From: Sipunculus nudus | Lineage: Eukaryota; Annelida; Sipuncula; Golfingiida; Sipunculidae | Direction of reading: 5' to 3' | NCBI GenBank assembly: GCA_026874595.1 | Contig: JAPPUL010000079.1 | Coordinates: 1,417,001 to 1,481,000 of the forward strand | DNA length: 64,000 bases | Shown here: in pieces, positions 27,476 through 35,377 of the stretch | Numbering within the stretch: the first letter of the stretch is position 1 | Layout of the letters: the number at the start of each line of letters is the position of its first letter | Translations under genes and position numbers: made by a program | The notes under the pieces: generated by a model | The model's input: only the letters and a program-made list of their open reading frames with translations | The model's database searches: none | Told to the model about the DNA's origin: nothing

Positions 27476-28240
27476 ATGATAGAGCTTGACGAGTTGTTAA
27501 ACTATACAAACAACTATCTTAGAGTAAATGAGTATAAAGACTACAGTCCAAATGGTATACAAGTTAGGGGCCGAAGGGAGATAAAACATATAATAAGTGG
27601 GGTGAGTGGTTCTTTGGAGTTATTTGAGAGAGGGTATGAATTGGGGGGGGATGCAATACTAGTGCATCATGGTATAATATGGGGAGGAGGGCTTTTAGTA
27701 ATTGATGGACATATAAAGAAGCGATTAAAGAGCCTGCTTAAAAATGATATAAGTTTAATAGCATATCATCTACCTTTGGACGGGCATGAGGAAGTAGGAA
27801 ATAGCATAATGTTATGTAAAGCGCTTGGAGCGGTAGGAGGATTCAAGAGATTTGGGAAATATAAGGGAAAAGAGATAGGTTATATAGGTGAGCTTAATGA
27901 GAGTATAAGTTTTTCTGAGTTTTTGGAATCTAGTAAAAAGGTTTTGGGAGTTAGCGAGCCTATATGTTATAGATATGGCGGGTCTAAGATAAAACGAGTA
28001 GGAGTGGTAACAGGCGGGGGTCAGGGGAAAGTATTAGAAGCCCATAAAGCAGGAGCGGATGTATTTGTAACGGGCGAAGCAAGTGAATCAACAATGCACA
28101 TGGCAAAAGAAGAGGGAATAAACTTCGTATCGTTTGGGCACTACGCAACGGAGCGACTTGGAGTACAAGGGCTTGGGGAACATTTAAAAGAGCATTTTAG
28201 CTTAAAACACACATTTATAGACATACCGAACAAAGTATAA
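27476..28240 (+). CDS. Nif3-like / YbgI-type dinuclear metal protein
   Basis: The 254-residue protein matches the Nif3 family (annotated in some databases as GTP cyclohydrolase 1 type 2). Metal-binding residues are visible in DAILVHHGIIWG (His64, His65), SLIAYHLPLDGH near residue 100 and, at the C-terminal half, VTGEASESTMHMAKEEGI and FGHYATERLG. It is the short form without the central PII-like insert. The physiological role is uncertain; the fold and metal site are well supported. Confidence 0.88.
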   Translation: MIELDELLNYTNNYLRVNEYKDYSPNGIQVRGRREIKHIISGVSGSLELFERGYELGGDAILVHHGIIWGGGLLVIDGHIKKRLKSLLKNDISLIAYHLPLDGHEEVGNSIMLCKALGAVGGFKRFGKYKGKEIGYIGELNESISFSEFLESSKKVLGVSEPICYRYGGSKIKRVGVVTGGGQGKVLEAHKAGADVFVTGEASESTMHMAKEEGINFVSFGHYATERLGVQGLGEHLKEHFSLKHTFIDIPNKV

Positions 28241-28411
28241 ACTTCACAAAAGAATAAACTTCACAAAAGAATAAACTGTTAGATAATAAGAATAAAAAAA
28301 GTAGTATAATGTAGCTTAATAGAATTTATACTATTAACAGGATTTAAATACTAGAATTTAAATACTAGAATTTATACTATAAGCGTAAGGAAAAATATAA
28401 GGGATAAAACA

Positions 28412-29254
28412 TTGAAACAAGTAGTTATAAAATTCTTACCGAAGAGGTTATTAAGTAAGGCGGCAGGGTTTTTGGGAAATTTGAAGTTACCAAAGCGGGT
28501 CTTGAAAGTGCTATTGAAGTTATACATAAGAAAATACGGAGTAAATATGAGGGAGGTTTTATATGGGCTTGAGAGATATGAGACATTAAATGATTTTTTC
28601 ACACGGAAGCTTAAGGTAGGAGCAAGAGAAATAGAAGAGGGTGAGGGAGTAATAGTATCGCCAGTTGATGGAGAAGTGGTTGAGTTTGGGAAAGTAAATG
28701 CTGGGGAATTTTTACAAGTAAAGGGAATAAAACTGCTTTTGAGCGAGCTAATAAAGACAAAAACAAAAGAAGAGTTTATAGAAGGGGATTATATAACAAT
28801 ATATTTAAGCCCAAGAGATTACCATAGGATACACATACCCTACGGTGGTCGGGCAAAATATCAAGAACATATAAGGGGGAAGTTAAATCCTGTAAACGAG
28901 ATAGGGCTTGGGATAAAGAGGTTGTTTGTAGAAAATGAGAGAAACACAACAATCTTTGAGAGTGAAGGTCTTGGAAACTATGCATTAGTTTTGGTGGGAG
29001 CGTTAAATGTAGGTAGTATCAAGACGTTTTGCGGTATAGAGTTTAGGAGGGGTGATTTTGGTAATGAAGGGTATGCATATAGCGATTTGGACGGAAGATA
29101 TTTTAAAAAGGGGAGAGAGTATGGCTTATTTGAGCTTGGGGGTTCGACGGTGATACTTTTTTTTGGTAAGGATAAGATAGGGTTTAGGGGAGACATAAGA
29201 AGTGGTAAAAGATTAAAGATGGGCGAGGGGCTAGGGGATTTATTAAAGAGCTAA
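28412..29254 (+). CDS. psd: phosphatidylserine decarboxylase proenzyme
   Basis: Psd makes phosphatidylethanolamine at the inner membrane. Motifs: YETLNDFFTRKLK near residue 56, SPVDGEV with the catalytic Asp86, SPRDYHRIHIPYGG (133-146) and the self-cleavage site LGGST (242-246), where the bond before Ser245 breaks to form the pyruvoyl group. The usual motif is LGST; here there is an extra Gly. The start is TTG after AAGGGAT. At 280 residues it fits the bacterial short form. pssA is not in the window. Confidence 0.93.
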   Translation: MKQVVIKFLPKRLLSKAAGFLGNLKLPKRVLKVLLKLYIRKYGVNMREVLYGLERYETLNDFFTRKLKVGAREIEEGEGVIVSPVDGEVVEFGKVNAGEFLQVKGIKLLLSELIKTKTKEEFIEGDYITIYLSPRDYHRIHIPYGGRAKYQEHIRGKLNPVNEIGLGIKRLFVENERNTTIFESEGLGNYALVLVGALNVGSIKTFCGIEFRRGDFGNEGYAYSDLDGRYFKKGREYGLFELGGSTVILFFGKDKIGFRGDIRSGKRLKMGEGLGDLLKS

Positions 29255-29257
29255 TTC

Positions 29258-31096
29258 TTATTTAGTTTTAACATGATTAAGGATAGCGTCTTTAATGCTT
29301 TCGATGGTAAACGAAGAGGGGAGCAAGATTTTGCTTGGGTTAAATATCTTTTTTAAAGAGGCAGTAGTTTTATCCCCCATGGATACGGGAATAAAGTTGT
29401 AGTTTTGCTTTAGCTTTTCATAGAAAATGTTAACGCTTGAAGAAGATGTAAAGATGACGTAATGAGGTTTAAAGAGAGGAATAGAGTTAATGATATGGAG
29501 GTCTTCAGAGGAGCTTTTATTATGATAAAGAATAAACTCATCAATAAAAGCATTCTGCGATTTGACAAACGTAGAAATCGAGCCATCCGAGAGACTACTT
29601 TTAGGGAAAAGGAACTTTTTATTTTTGATATCAATGCTTTTAATCGCCTCAATAATGCCTTTAGAGGAGAAGTTTTTGGGGACAATGTCGGGGATTAGGC
29701 CAATTTGTTTAAAATGGGAAGCAGTTTTGTGGCCAGAAACGATTATTTTGGGCAGAGCTCTAAGATCGATATTAAGTTCTTTCAAAGCGTCTATAAGGAA
29801 GTAGAAAGCATTGGTGCTTGTTATGAAGATGTAATCATAAAGATTTAACTTGGTAAGATATTGTTTTGTAATGCTTTGCTTTTGCGGGATAAGAGAATAA
29901 AGGCTTAGACATTTAATAGAAGCGCCAAGTGGAGCAAAGGCGTCATAGATCTCGGGAGCGAGTTTTTGCGATGCGAAAGCAATTATGCGGATGTTAAAAA
30001 GCGGTAATTTATCAAACCAATGTAACTTATGATGTATGGAGGTATTTTTGCCGATTGCGATTAGGGTAGGGGATTTAAGCTTATGTTTTTCTATAATGGT
30101 ATTAGCATTTTTGACGTTAGAAATGAAGGTACGTTGGTTAGGGTAAGCACCGGATTCGATGAGGGCCAGAGGGGTATTTTGAAAAGCGATAAGGTCTTTA
30201 AAGTTCATCCAATTGTTTAAAGACATAAATAAAACGACCATTAAGTTATTTTCGAGGGCAAAATTTATTTTGTTGGCAATATCCTGATTACACTGTTCAA
30301 AACTTTTAGGAGAAGAACATTGCTTGTTGTAACCAGTAATAGCAATAAAGCCGTGATTATAGTCTCTGTGAGTTAGGGGGATACCGCTATAACAAAGAGC
30401 ACTGATTATAGAAGAGATACCGGGAATGACCTCAAACTTTATATTGAAAGGCAAAATATACTCACACTCCTCGCCGCCGCGTCCAAAAATAAAAGAGTCG
30501 CCACCTTTTAGTCTAACAACATGCTTAAAGAGGAGAGCATAACGTAAGATGGCCTCATTGATCTGGCTTTGTGAGACGAGATTTTTCTTGGTACGGTTAC
30601 CATACTTGGTAAGAGGAATTGTCAAAGCATCTTGTTTTGTATATGAAGTAATTATATTGGGATCTAAGAGCTTATCATATATAACAACATCAGCAAGCTT
30701 AAGAGTACGCATCCCTTTAACAGAAATAAGTTCTTTGTGCCCAGCGCCGGCGCCTATGAAGTCAACAAATCCAAAATACTTGTAAAAAGAGTTAATAATG
30801 TCAGTTCTTTGTCGTTTAAAAGTAAATACAAAGCCATCAAATCCGAGTTTTAAATTAGGCATAGCATCAGTATGAATATTAGGGAAAGAGGTAGACAAAG
30901 TAAGTCTTTTTTCAAGAGGGGTCTCAATAACGTCGTTGTAGTTTTGAATAATGAAGTCGGCGTCCTTAGCTTTTTTGTTATCAGTTATAATGTTCCATTT
31001 AAAATGGTTCAGATAGAGCTTTAGGAAAGAGTGTAATTCTTTTCTAAAGTTGGGTGTAACTTTATGCTGATTAAAATAGATATTGAAAGTAATCAT
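29258..31096 (-). CDS. uroporphyrinogen-III C-methyltransferase / uroporphyrinogen-III synthase fusion
   Basis: The 612-residue protein joins CobA/SUMT (residues ~110-350) and HemD (~375-612). The SUMT part has FIGAGAGHKELISVKGMR (normally VGAGPGDPELLTLKG), VVIYDKLL and RLKGGDSFIFGRGGEE. The HemD part has the weakly conserved pattern with IFITSTNAFYFLIDAL and VIFTSSSSVNIFY. The first ~110 residues have no counterpart in standard fusions that I recognise. The fusion occurs in clostridia, spirochaetes and others. No hemA, hemB, hemC or siroheme gene is near it. The product would feed siroheme or cobalamin, or heme through uroporphyrinogen III. Confidence 0.88.
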   Translation of the reverse strand: MITFNIYFNQHKVTPNFRKELHSFLKLYLNHFKWNIITDNKKAKDADFIIQNYNDVIETPLEKRLTLSTSFPNIHTDAMPNLKLGFDGFVFTFKRQRTDIINSFYKYFGFVDFIGAGAGHKELISVKGMRTLKLADVVIYDKLLDPNIITSYTKQDALTIPLTKYGNRTKKNLVSQSQINEAILRYALLFKHVVRLKGGDSFIFGRGGEECEYILPFNIKFEVIPGISSIISALCYSGIPLTHRDYNHGFIAITGYNKQCSSPKSFEQCNQDIANKINFALENNLMVVLFMSLNNWMNFKDLIAFQNTPLALIESGAYPNQRTFISNVKNANTIIEKHKLKSPTLIAIGKNTSIHHKLHWFDKLPLFNIRIIAFASQKLAPEIYDAFAPLGASIKCLSLYSLIPQKQSITKQYLTKLNLYDYIFITSTNAFYFLIDALKELNIDLRALPKIIVSGHKTASHFKQIGLIPDIVPKNFSSKGIIEAIKSIDIKNKKFLFPKSSLSDGSISTFVKSQNAFIDEFILYHNKSSSEDLHIINSIPLFKPHYVIFTSSSSVNIFYEKLKQNYNFIPVSMGDKTTASLKKIFNPSKILLPSSFTIESIKDAILNHVKTK

Positions 31097-31364
31097 AGTA
31101 TAAGCCTATAAAAAAGATAAGTTACTAAATAAATAAAAATAAACCAAAACAAAGCCAGATATTAAAAGTAAAGGTATGGTAACGGGTAAAAAATGGGGGG
31201 AAAGCGAGGGAGAACAAATAAACTAGTTAATCTATAAGAATAACTAAGCTTGGTAAAAATAGTAAATTTAAAAGATAAAAGGTATAGTCAAAGTTGTTGA
31301 TTTATTGATATAAAGTACTAATATTAGTAAAGAGGAAGTAGTTTAAGAGCAAAGGAAGGGCAAA

Positions 31365-31424
31365 GGGGGGGAGTAAAGGGGGGGAGTAAAGGGGGGGGAG
31401 TAAAGGGGGGGGAGTAAAGGGGGG
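31365..31424 (+). repeat. five-fold G-tract array, G-quadruplex candidate
   Basis: Five runs of 7, 7, 8, 8 and 6 G are separated by identical AGTAAA linkers, at 31365-31371, 31378-31384, 31391-31398, 31405-31412 and 31419-31424. Four or more such runs with 6-base loops satisfy the standard G-quadruplex pattern on the plus strand, in DNA and in the mRNA leader of the next gene. Homopolymer length could also vary by slippage. Confidence 0.9.
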
Positions 31425-31426
31425 AG

Positions 31427-31465
31427 TAAGATAAAAGATAAAAGATAAAAGATAAAAGATAAAAA
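31427..31465 (+). repeat. GATAAAA 7-bp tandem repeat
   Basis: Five copies of GATAAAA lie immediately after the G-tract array and about 26 bases before the start codon at 31491. Confidence 0.9.
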
Positions 31466-31490
31466 GCTTAAAAAGCGGATGAGGTAATAA

Positions 31491-32165
31491 ATGTTATTGA
31501 AAAGGGAATTAATAGTAAAGATATTAGATTATTATGAGTTTTTGTTAAGAGAAGATGAAAAACAGATGTTAAAACATACGGGCACACCATCGTTTCATTT
31601 GCTAATAAGGAATAAGATGGACGGTAAAGGAGAGTATAAGCAGATACCGCATGGGAAGGGGGGCTGTATATTAACGCTTGGGCTAGAAGAGAAAGTATTT
31701 GAGTGTGATGAATTATATACTTTACTAGTTCCGGTATTAGGGGATGATGAGATATTGCGACGTTTTGAGTTAAAGCAAAAAGCAGAAGAGGAGCTTTTAA
31801 AGAAGCGGGAAGAATATACTAAGAGTAAAGACATAATATTAATAGAGAGCATTCTGGAGGCAAGAGCAGAAGATTTAGTTAAGATATTGGAGGGTAGGGG
31901 GCTTAAAGGATATATATCTAAAGTAAAAGAATATAGCGATCCTCTTAAGGAGGTAAGGGGGGAGGAGATAGGAGGGGATGGGTATATATATTTGCTACAT
32001 GAGGGCCGAGCGGGTTCAAAGTTAACCTATATGGTGCTATTGAAGAAAGTGAAGGAGAAGGAGGATGTGCTTATAGATATATTTGATTATTATGCGTATC
32101 TAGACGGAATAATAGGAGAAAACAAGCAAAAATATATGCGAGGAAAGGTAGAGGATGAATATTAG
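31491..32165 (+). CDS. hypothetical protein
   Basis: The 224-residue protein has no signal peptide and no motif I recognise. It is Glu/Lys-rich with a central predicted coiled-coil helix (residues ~85-125, around FELKQKAEEELLKKREEY). The terminal thirds contain a repeated theme, LDYYEFLLREDE near the start and IFDYYAYLDGI near the end, which hints at an internal duplication or a dimerising domain. A GAGG lies ten bases before the ATG. It follows the G-tract and GATAAAA arrays, so its expression may depend on them. Confidence 0.65.
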   Translation: MLLKRELIVKILDYYEFLLREDEKQMLKHTGTPSFHLLIRNKMDGKGEYKQIPHGKGGCILTLGLEEKVFECDELYTLLVPVLGDDEILRRFELKQKAEEELLKKREEYTKSKDIILIESILEARAEDLVKILEGRGLKGYISKVKEYSDPLKEVRGEEIGGDGYIYLLHEGRAGSKLTYMVLLKKVKEKEDVLIDIFDYYAYLDGIIGENKQKYMRGKVEDEY

Positions 32166-32284
32166 GCAAAAGCTTTAAATATTTAATATTTGGGGGTGGT
32201 AAGTTTAGATATTTAAGTTAAAGAGGGAAAGGACGGGTTATAATATGAGGATTATAGAAGAACTTATTTATAACAAAGAGGAGA

Positions 32285-33163
32285 ATGCAAATGGGAAGAA
32301 AAGGCATTAAATTTAGAAAAATAATATATGGGATTTTATGGATAGTCAGTATATTTCTAATGCTATTACATCTAATGAATTGGGGTGATGGAGTTGGTTA
32401 TGCAGCTGGTTATGCAGCTGAGGAAGGTGATGTAAGAGGCAAGCTAAGAGGCAAAAGATATAAAGATAGAGTACTGGTAGCGAAAAGCGGAGTAAAAGCG
32501 GAAGGCAACAGGGAAGGAAACAGGGAAGGAAACAGGGAAGGAAACAGGGAAGGAAACAGGGAAGGAAAAAAAGACAGAGAAAATATAATGGAAGAACAAG
32601 CTATAAATGATAAATATGCAAGGGCATATTTTGGGACAGGCTGTTTTTGGTGTACCGAAGCAATATACGAGAGGGTAGAGGGAGTTTTGGAGGTATCCTC
32701 AGGCTATGCGGGAGGGACAGTTGAATTTCCGACTTATGAGATGGTAATACGCGGGGATGGAAATCATGCAGAGGTGGTGGAGGTATTGTATAATGAGGAG
32801 GAGGTGGGCTATGAGAAGTTGCTGGAGGTATTTTGGGAGACGCACGATCCAACGACATTAAACCGTCAAGGAAACGACGTAGGTCCGCAGTATCGGTCGA
32901 TAATACTTTATAAGACGGAAAAAGAACAAGCTTTAGCAGAGCAGTCTCGTAATGCGGCACAAGAGGCGATATGGGGCGATAAGAAGATAGTAACACAGAT
33001 AACAAAACTAAAGAAGTTCTATAAGGCAGAAGAGTACCATCAAAATTATTATAGGGACAATGCAACAAGCAATCCCTATTGTTTTATAGTGATAGGCCCG
33101 AAGCTTCGGAAATTCAAGAAACGCTTTAAAGAGCTCTTGAAGAAAGAACATGAGATGCAGTAA
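32285..33163 (+). CDS. msrA: membrane-anchored peptide methionine sulfoxide reductase A
   Basis: MsrA reduces methionine-S-sulfoxide in oxidised proteins. The catalytic domain (residues ~110-275) has GTGCFWC with nucleophile Cys120, SSGYAGG, HAEVVEVLYN, HDPTTLNRQGNDVGPQYRS and EEYHQNYY. Ahead of it are a basic start, a membrane segment (residues ~12-32) and a linker with five EGNR repeats (73-93) encoded by a perfect 12-bp tandem repeat. The enzyme is therefore probably exported and tethered, repairing envelope proteins. A GAGGAG precedes the ATG. Confidence 0.9.
   Translation: MQMGRKGIKFRKIIYGILWIVSIFLMLLHLMNWGDGVGYAAGYAAEEGDVRGKLRGKRYKDRVLVAKSGVKAEGNREGNREGNREGNREGNREGKKDRENIMEEQAINDKYARAYFGTGCFWCTEAIYERVEGVLEVSSGYAGGTVEFPTYEMVIRGDGNHAEVVEVLYNEEEVGYEKLLEVFWETHDPTTLNRQGNDVGPQYRSIILYKTEKEQALAEQSRNAAQEAIWGDKKIVTQITKLKKFYKAEEYHQNYYRDNATSNPYCFIVIGPKLRKFKKRFKELLKKEHEMQ
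32504..32563 (+). repeat. 12-bp coding tandem repeat in msrA
   Basis: Five copies of GGAAACAGGGAA (the first with one change) encode the EGNR linker repeats of MsrA. The unit is in frame (four codons), so copy-number change would lengthen or shorten the linker without a frameshift. Confidence 0.92.
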
Positions 33164-33205
33164 GGGATGCAGTAAGGGATGCAGGCTAGGGGATGCAGAG
33201 AAAGG
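33155..33205 (+). repeat. 12-bp repeat at the msrA 3' end
   Basis: ATGCAGTAAGGG recurs about three to four times with decay across the msrA stop codon and into the spacer before queD. Confidence 0.75.
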
Positions 33206-33278
33206 AAAGAAACATCTTGTAAAGAAGCCTTGCTAATAAGCTAAGAAAAGAAAGAAGGAGAAGTAAGAAAGAGAAAGG

Positions 33279-33632
33279 ATGGAAGTAATGGATCTTAGAG
33301 TAAGACATAAATTTGACGCAGCACATAAATTAAACGATTACGAGGGAAAATGTAGTCATTTACATGGGCACACCTGGCATATAGAGGTCTACATACGGGT
33401 AGAGGAGGTGGGAAAGAATGGTATTAGTATAGATTTTGGAGAGATAAAGGATTTTTTGAAGGAATACTTACCGGATCATACATATTTGAATGAAGATTTA
33501 GATTTATATTATCCGACAGCAGAGAACCTAGCGAAGCTACTCTATGAAGGGATCAAGAGAAGATATAAGGGACTTAGGAAGCTGGTATTGTGGGAGACAG
33601 AGGGGAGTGCAGTAGAATATGCGAAGTTATAA
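33279..33632 (+). CDS. queD: 6-carboxy-5,6,7,8-tetrahydropterin synthase
   Basis: QueD converts dihydroneopterin triphosphate to 6-carboxytetrahydropterin in queuosine synthesis. The 117-residue protein has the zinc ligands His16, His29 and His31 and catalytic Cys25 in CSHLHGHTW; DHTYLN, PTAENLAKLL and LWET complete the signature. An in-frame ATG at codon 4 is an alternative start. The 3' end overlaps queE by 14 bases. Confidence 0.94.
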   Translation: MEVMDLRVRHKFDAAHKLNDYEGKCSHLHGHTWHIEVYIRVEEVGKNGISIDFGEIKDFLKEYLPDHTYLNEDLDLYYPTAENLAKLLYEGIKRRYKGLRKLVLWETEGSAVEYAKL

Positions 33633-34188
33633 GATAGTTGAGATATTTAGGAGTATACAAGGGGAGGGATATCATAGTGGACGCAGTGCAATATTCGTAA
33701 GGTTTTACGGATGTAATTTAAGCTGTACATTTTGTGATGAGGCAGAAGAGATAACATATAAAGAGTACGAAGAGCAGAATTTATTTAAAGAGCTAAGAAA
33801 ATATAAGCCCTGTAAATTTGTAGTATTGACAGGAGGGGAGCCTGGGATACAGGAGAATTTACCGTACGTGGTAGAGGGATTGCAAGAGCTCGGGTATTAT
33901 GTAAGCGTAGAAACAAACGGGACACGAGATTTAAGGTGTAGCCCTGACTGGATAACGGTATCGCCGAAGACAGAAGAATATATAGAAGGAGATGAAATAA
34001 AGGTACTGTACAAAGGGCAAGATTTAGAAAGATATGAGCGAGATGGCTTTAAACATTATTATCTACAACCAATAAATGACCCAAAAGAGATAAATAATAA
34101 ATCGCTAAGAGAATGTATAAAAGCAGTAGAGAGGAATCCGAAATGGCACTTGTCAGTACAACTGCACAAGGCATTAAAGATTCCTTAA
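33619..34188 (+). CDS. queE: 7-carboxy-7-deazaguanine synthase
   Basis: This radical-SAM enzyme makes CDG from the product of QueD. The 189-residue protein has EIFRSIQGEGYHSGRSAIFVR at its start, the cluster-binding Cys32-x3-Cys36-x2-Cys39 (GCNLSCTFCD), and VLTGGEPGIQ near residue 70. It overlaps queD, so the two are translated together. queC and queF are not in the window. The residues after CD are EAEE rather than the frequent T, a small variation. Confidence 0.94.
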   Translation: MRSYKIVEIFRSIQGEGYHSGRSAIFVRFYGCNLSCTFCDEAEEITYKEYEEQNLFKELRKYKPCKFVVLTGGEPGIQENLPYVVEGLQELGYYVSVETNGTRDLRCSPDWITVSPKTEEYIEGDEIKVLYKGQDLERYERDGFKHYYLQPINDPKEINNKSLRECIKAVERNPKWHLSVQLHKALKIP

Positions 34189-34289
34189 AGAAGGGATTAT
34201 AGACTAAATAATTATAGACTAAAAAAAAGTTTAAAATAAATCAGAACATAAATATAGAAGTATAGTAAAGAATAGAAGTAAAGGAAGAA

Positions 34290-35315
34290 ATGGCGATGAG
34301 GGTATCGATACTCGGGGTAGGTAGTTATTCAATGGCCTTAACGTATTTGCTAGATAAGAAAGGCTATGAGATACTGCTTTGGACTCGTGACAAAAAGACA
34401 CGTGATAGTATAAATAAAGAAGGAAGGAATCCAAAATACTTAAGTGAACTTAGGTTTAGCGCTAATGTCCGAGCGACATTATCGTTGGAGGAGGCGGCAT
34501 GTTATAGTAAATACTTACTAAACGTAATACCGACACAATTTATAAGAGGGGTGCTAGAGAAGGTATCAGATATGATAGATGAGGAGACGATAATAATAAA
34601 CGGGTCAAAGGGAATAGAGGCAAAAAGTCTACTTACGATATCCGAGTTATTAGAGGAGGTTTTGCCATCGAGACTGCACCATAGGCTAGTCTACATATCA
34701 GGGCCAACATTTGCCCAAGAGCTTGCCGAAGAGAAGATAACAACAGCAGTAATAGCATCACATTCACGAGAGTTGTGTAAAAGGGTAATGAAGTTGTTTG
34801 AGGTTTCGTATTTCAAATTATATACGAGTCGTGATGTAATAGGGATGGAATTATGTGGTGCATTAAAGAATATAATAGCGATAGCCGCGGGCATAGTAGA
34901 TGAGCTATCATTAGGGAAGAATGCATTAGCAGGTGTTATAACAGGAGGGCTTACGGAGATAAGCCGTATTGGGGTACGCAAGGGAGCAAATTTAGGAACC
35001 TTTATAGGGCTTGCGGGCGTTGGAGATTTAGTATTAACCTGTACAGGAGATTTAAGTCGAAATAGGCGGGTAGGAAGGGAGCTTGCCAAAGGCAAAGCAC
35101 TTAAGGATGTACTAGCTGAGATGGGGGAGGTAGCAGAGGGGGTTGAGACGACGTTATCAGCATATATGCTATCGAGAAGCTTAAAAGTAAAGGTCCCTAT
35201 AATAGAGGAGGTATATAACGTACTTTACAAGGATAAAGATATAAAAAGAGCAATAGATGATCTTTTGGGGAAGGACTTACATGGAGAATTTGGGGGGACT
35301 ATATTTGCGATATAG
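34290..35315 (+). CDS. gpsA: glycerol-3-phosphate dehydrogenase [NAD(P)+]
   Basis: GpsA makes glycerol 3-phosphate for phospholipid synthesis. The dinucleotide-binding motif is GVGSYSMAL (residues 9-17; usually GxGSWGTAL). NGSKGIE near residue 108, YISGPTFAQELAEE near residue 136 and ELCGALKNIIAIAAG with the catalytic Lys near residue 195 follow; GLAGVGDLVLTCTGDLSRNRRVG is also typical. There are two close ATGs; the second (34296) is equally possible. Confidence 0.94.
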   Translation: MAMRVSILGVGSYSMALTYLLDKKGYEILLWTRDKKTRDSINKEGRNPKYLSELRFSANVRATLSLEEAACYSKYLLNVIPTQFIRGVLEKVSDMIDEETIIINGSKGIEAKSLLTISELLEEVLPSRLHHRLVYISGPTFAQELAEEKITTAVIASHSRELCKRVMKLFEVSYFKLYTSRDVIGMELCGALKNIIAIAAGIVDELSLGKNALAGVITGGLTEISRIGVRKGANLGTFIGLAGVGDLVLTCTGDLSRNRRVGRELAKGKALKDVLAEMGEVAEGVETTLSAYMLSRSLKVKVPIIEEVYNVLYKDKDIKRAIDDLLGKDLHGEFGGTIFAI

Positions 35316-35377
35316 TGAATATGGTAAATGTATTAAGCTTGTTTTGATTTATTGAGATTTATTTAATATAGGTTATA

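Larger units (their letters stand above)
31097..31490. other. intergenic region with repeat arrays
   Basis: These 394 bases separate the divergent cobA-hemD fusion and the unknown gene at 31491. The left part is plain AT-rich sequence with no gene seen; the right part holds the G-tract array and the GATAAAA array listed separately. Confidence 0.6.

Noticed and set aside
31365-31465. CRISPR array
   Set aside because: The repeats are only 7 to 14 bp with no unique spacers; it is a simple tandem repeat array.
32601-33068. 155-residue minus-strand frame across msrA
   Set aside because: It is the antisense shadow of the conserved MsrA domain, with no start signals.
33155-33278. preQ1 riboswitch before queD
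   Set aside because: The purine-rich spacer consists of decayed ATGCAGTAAGGG repeats and lacks the preQ1 stem and the A-rich tail pattern.
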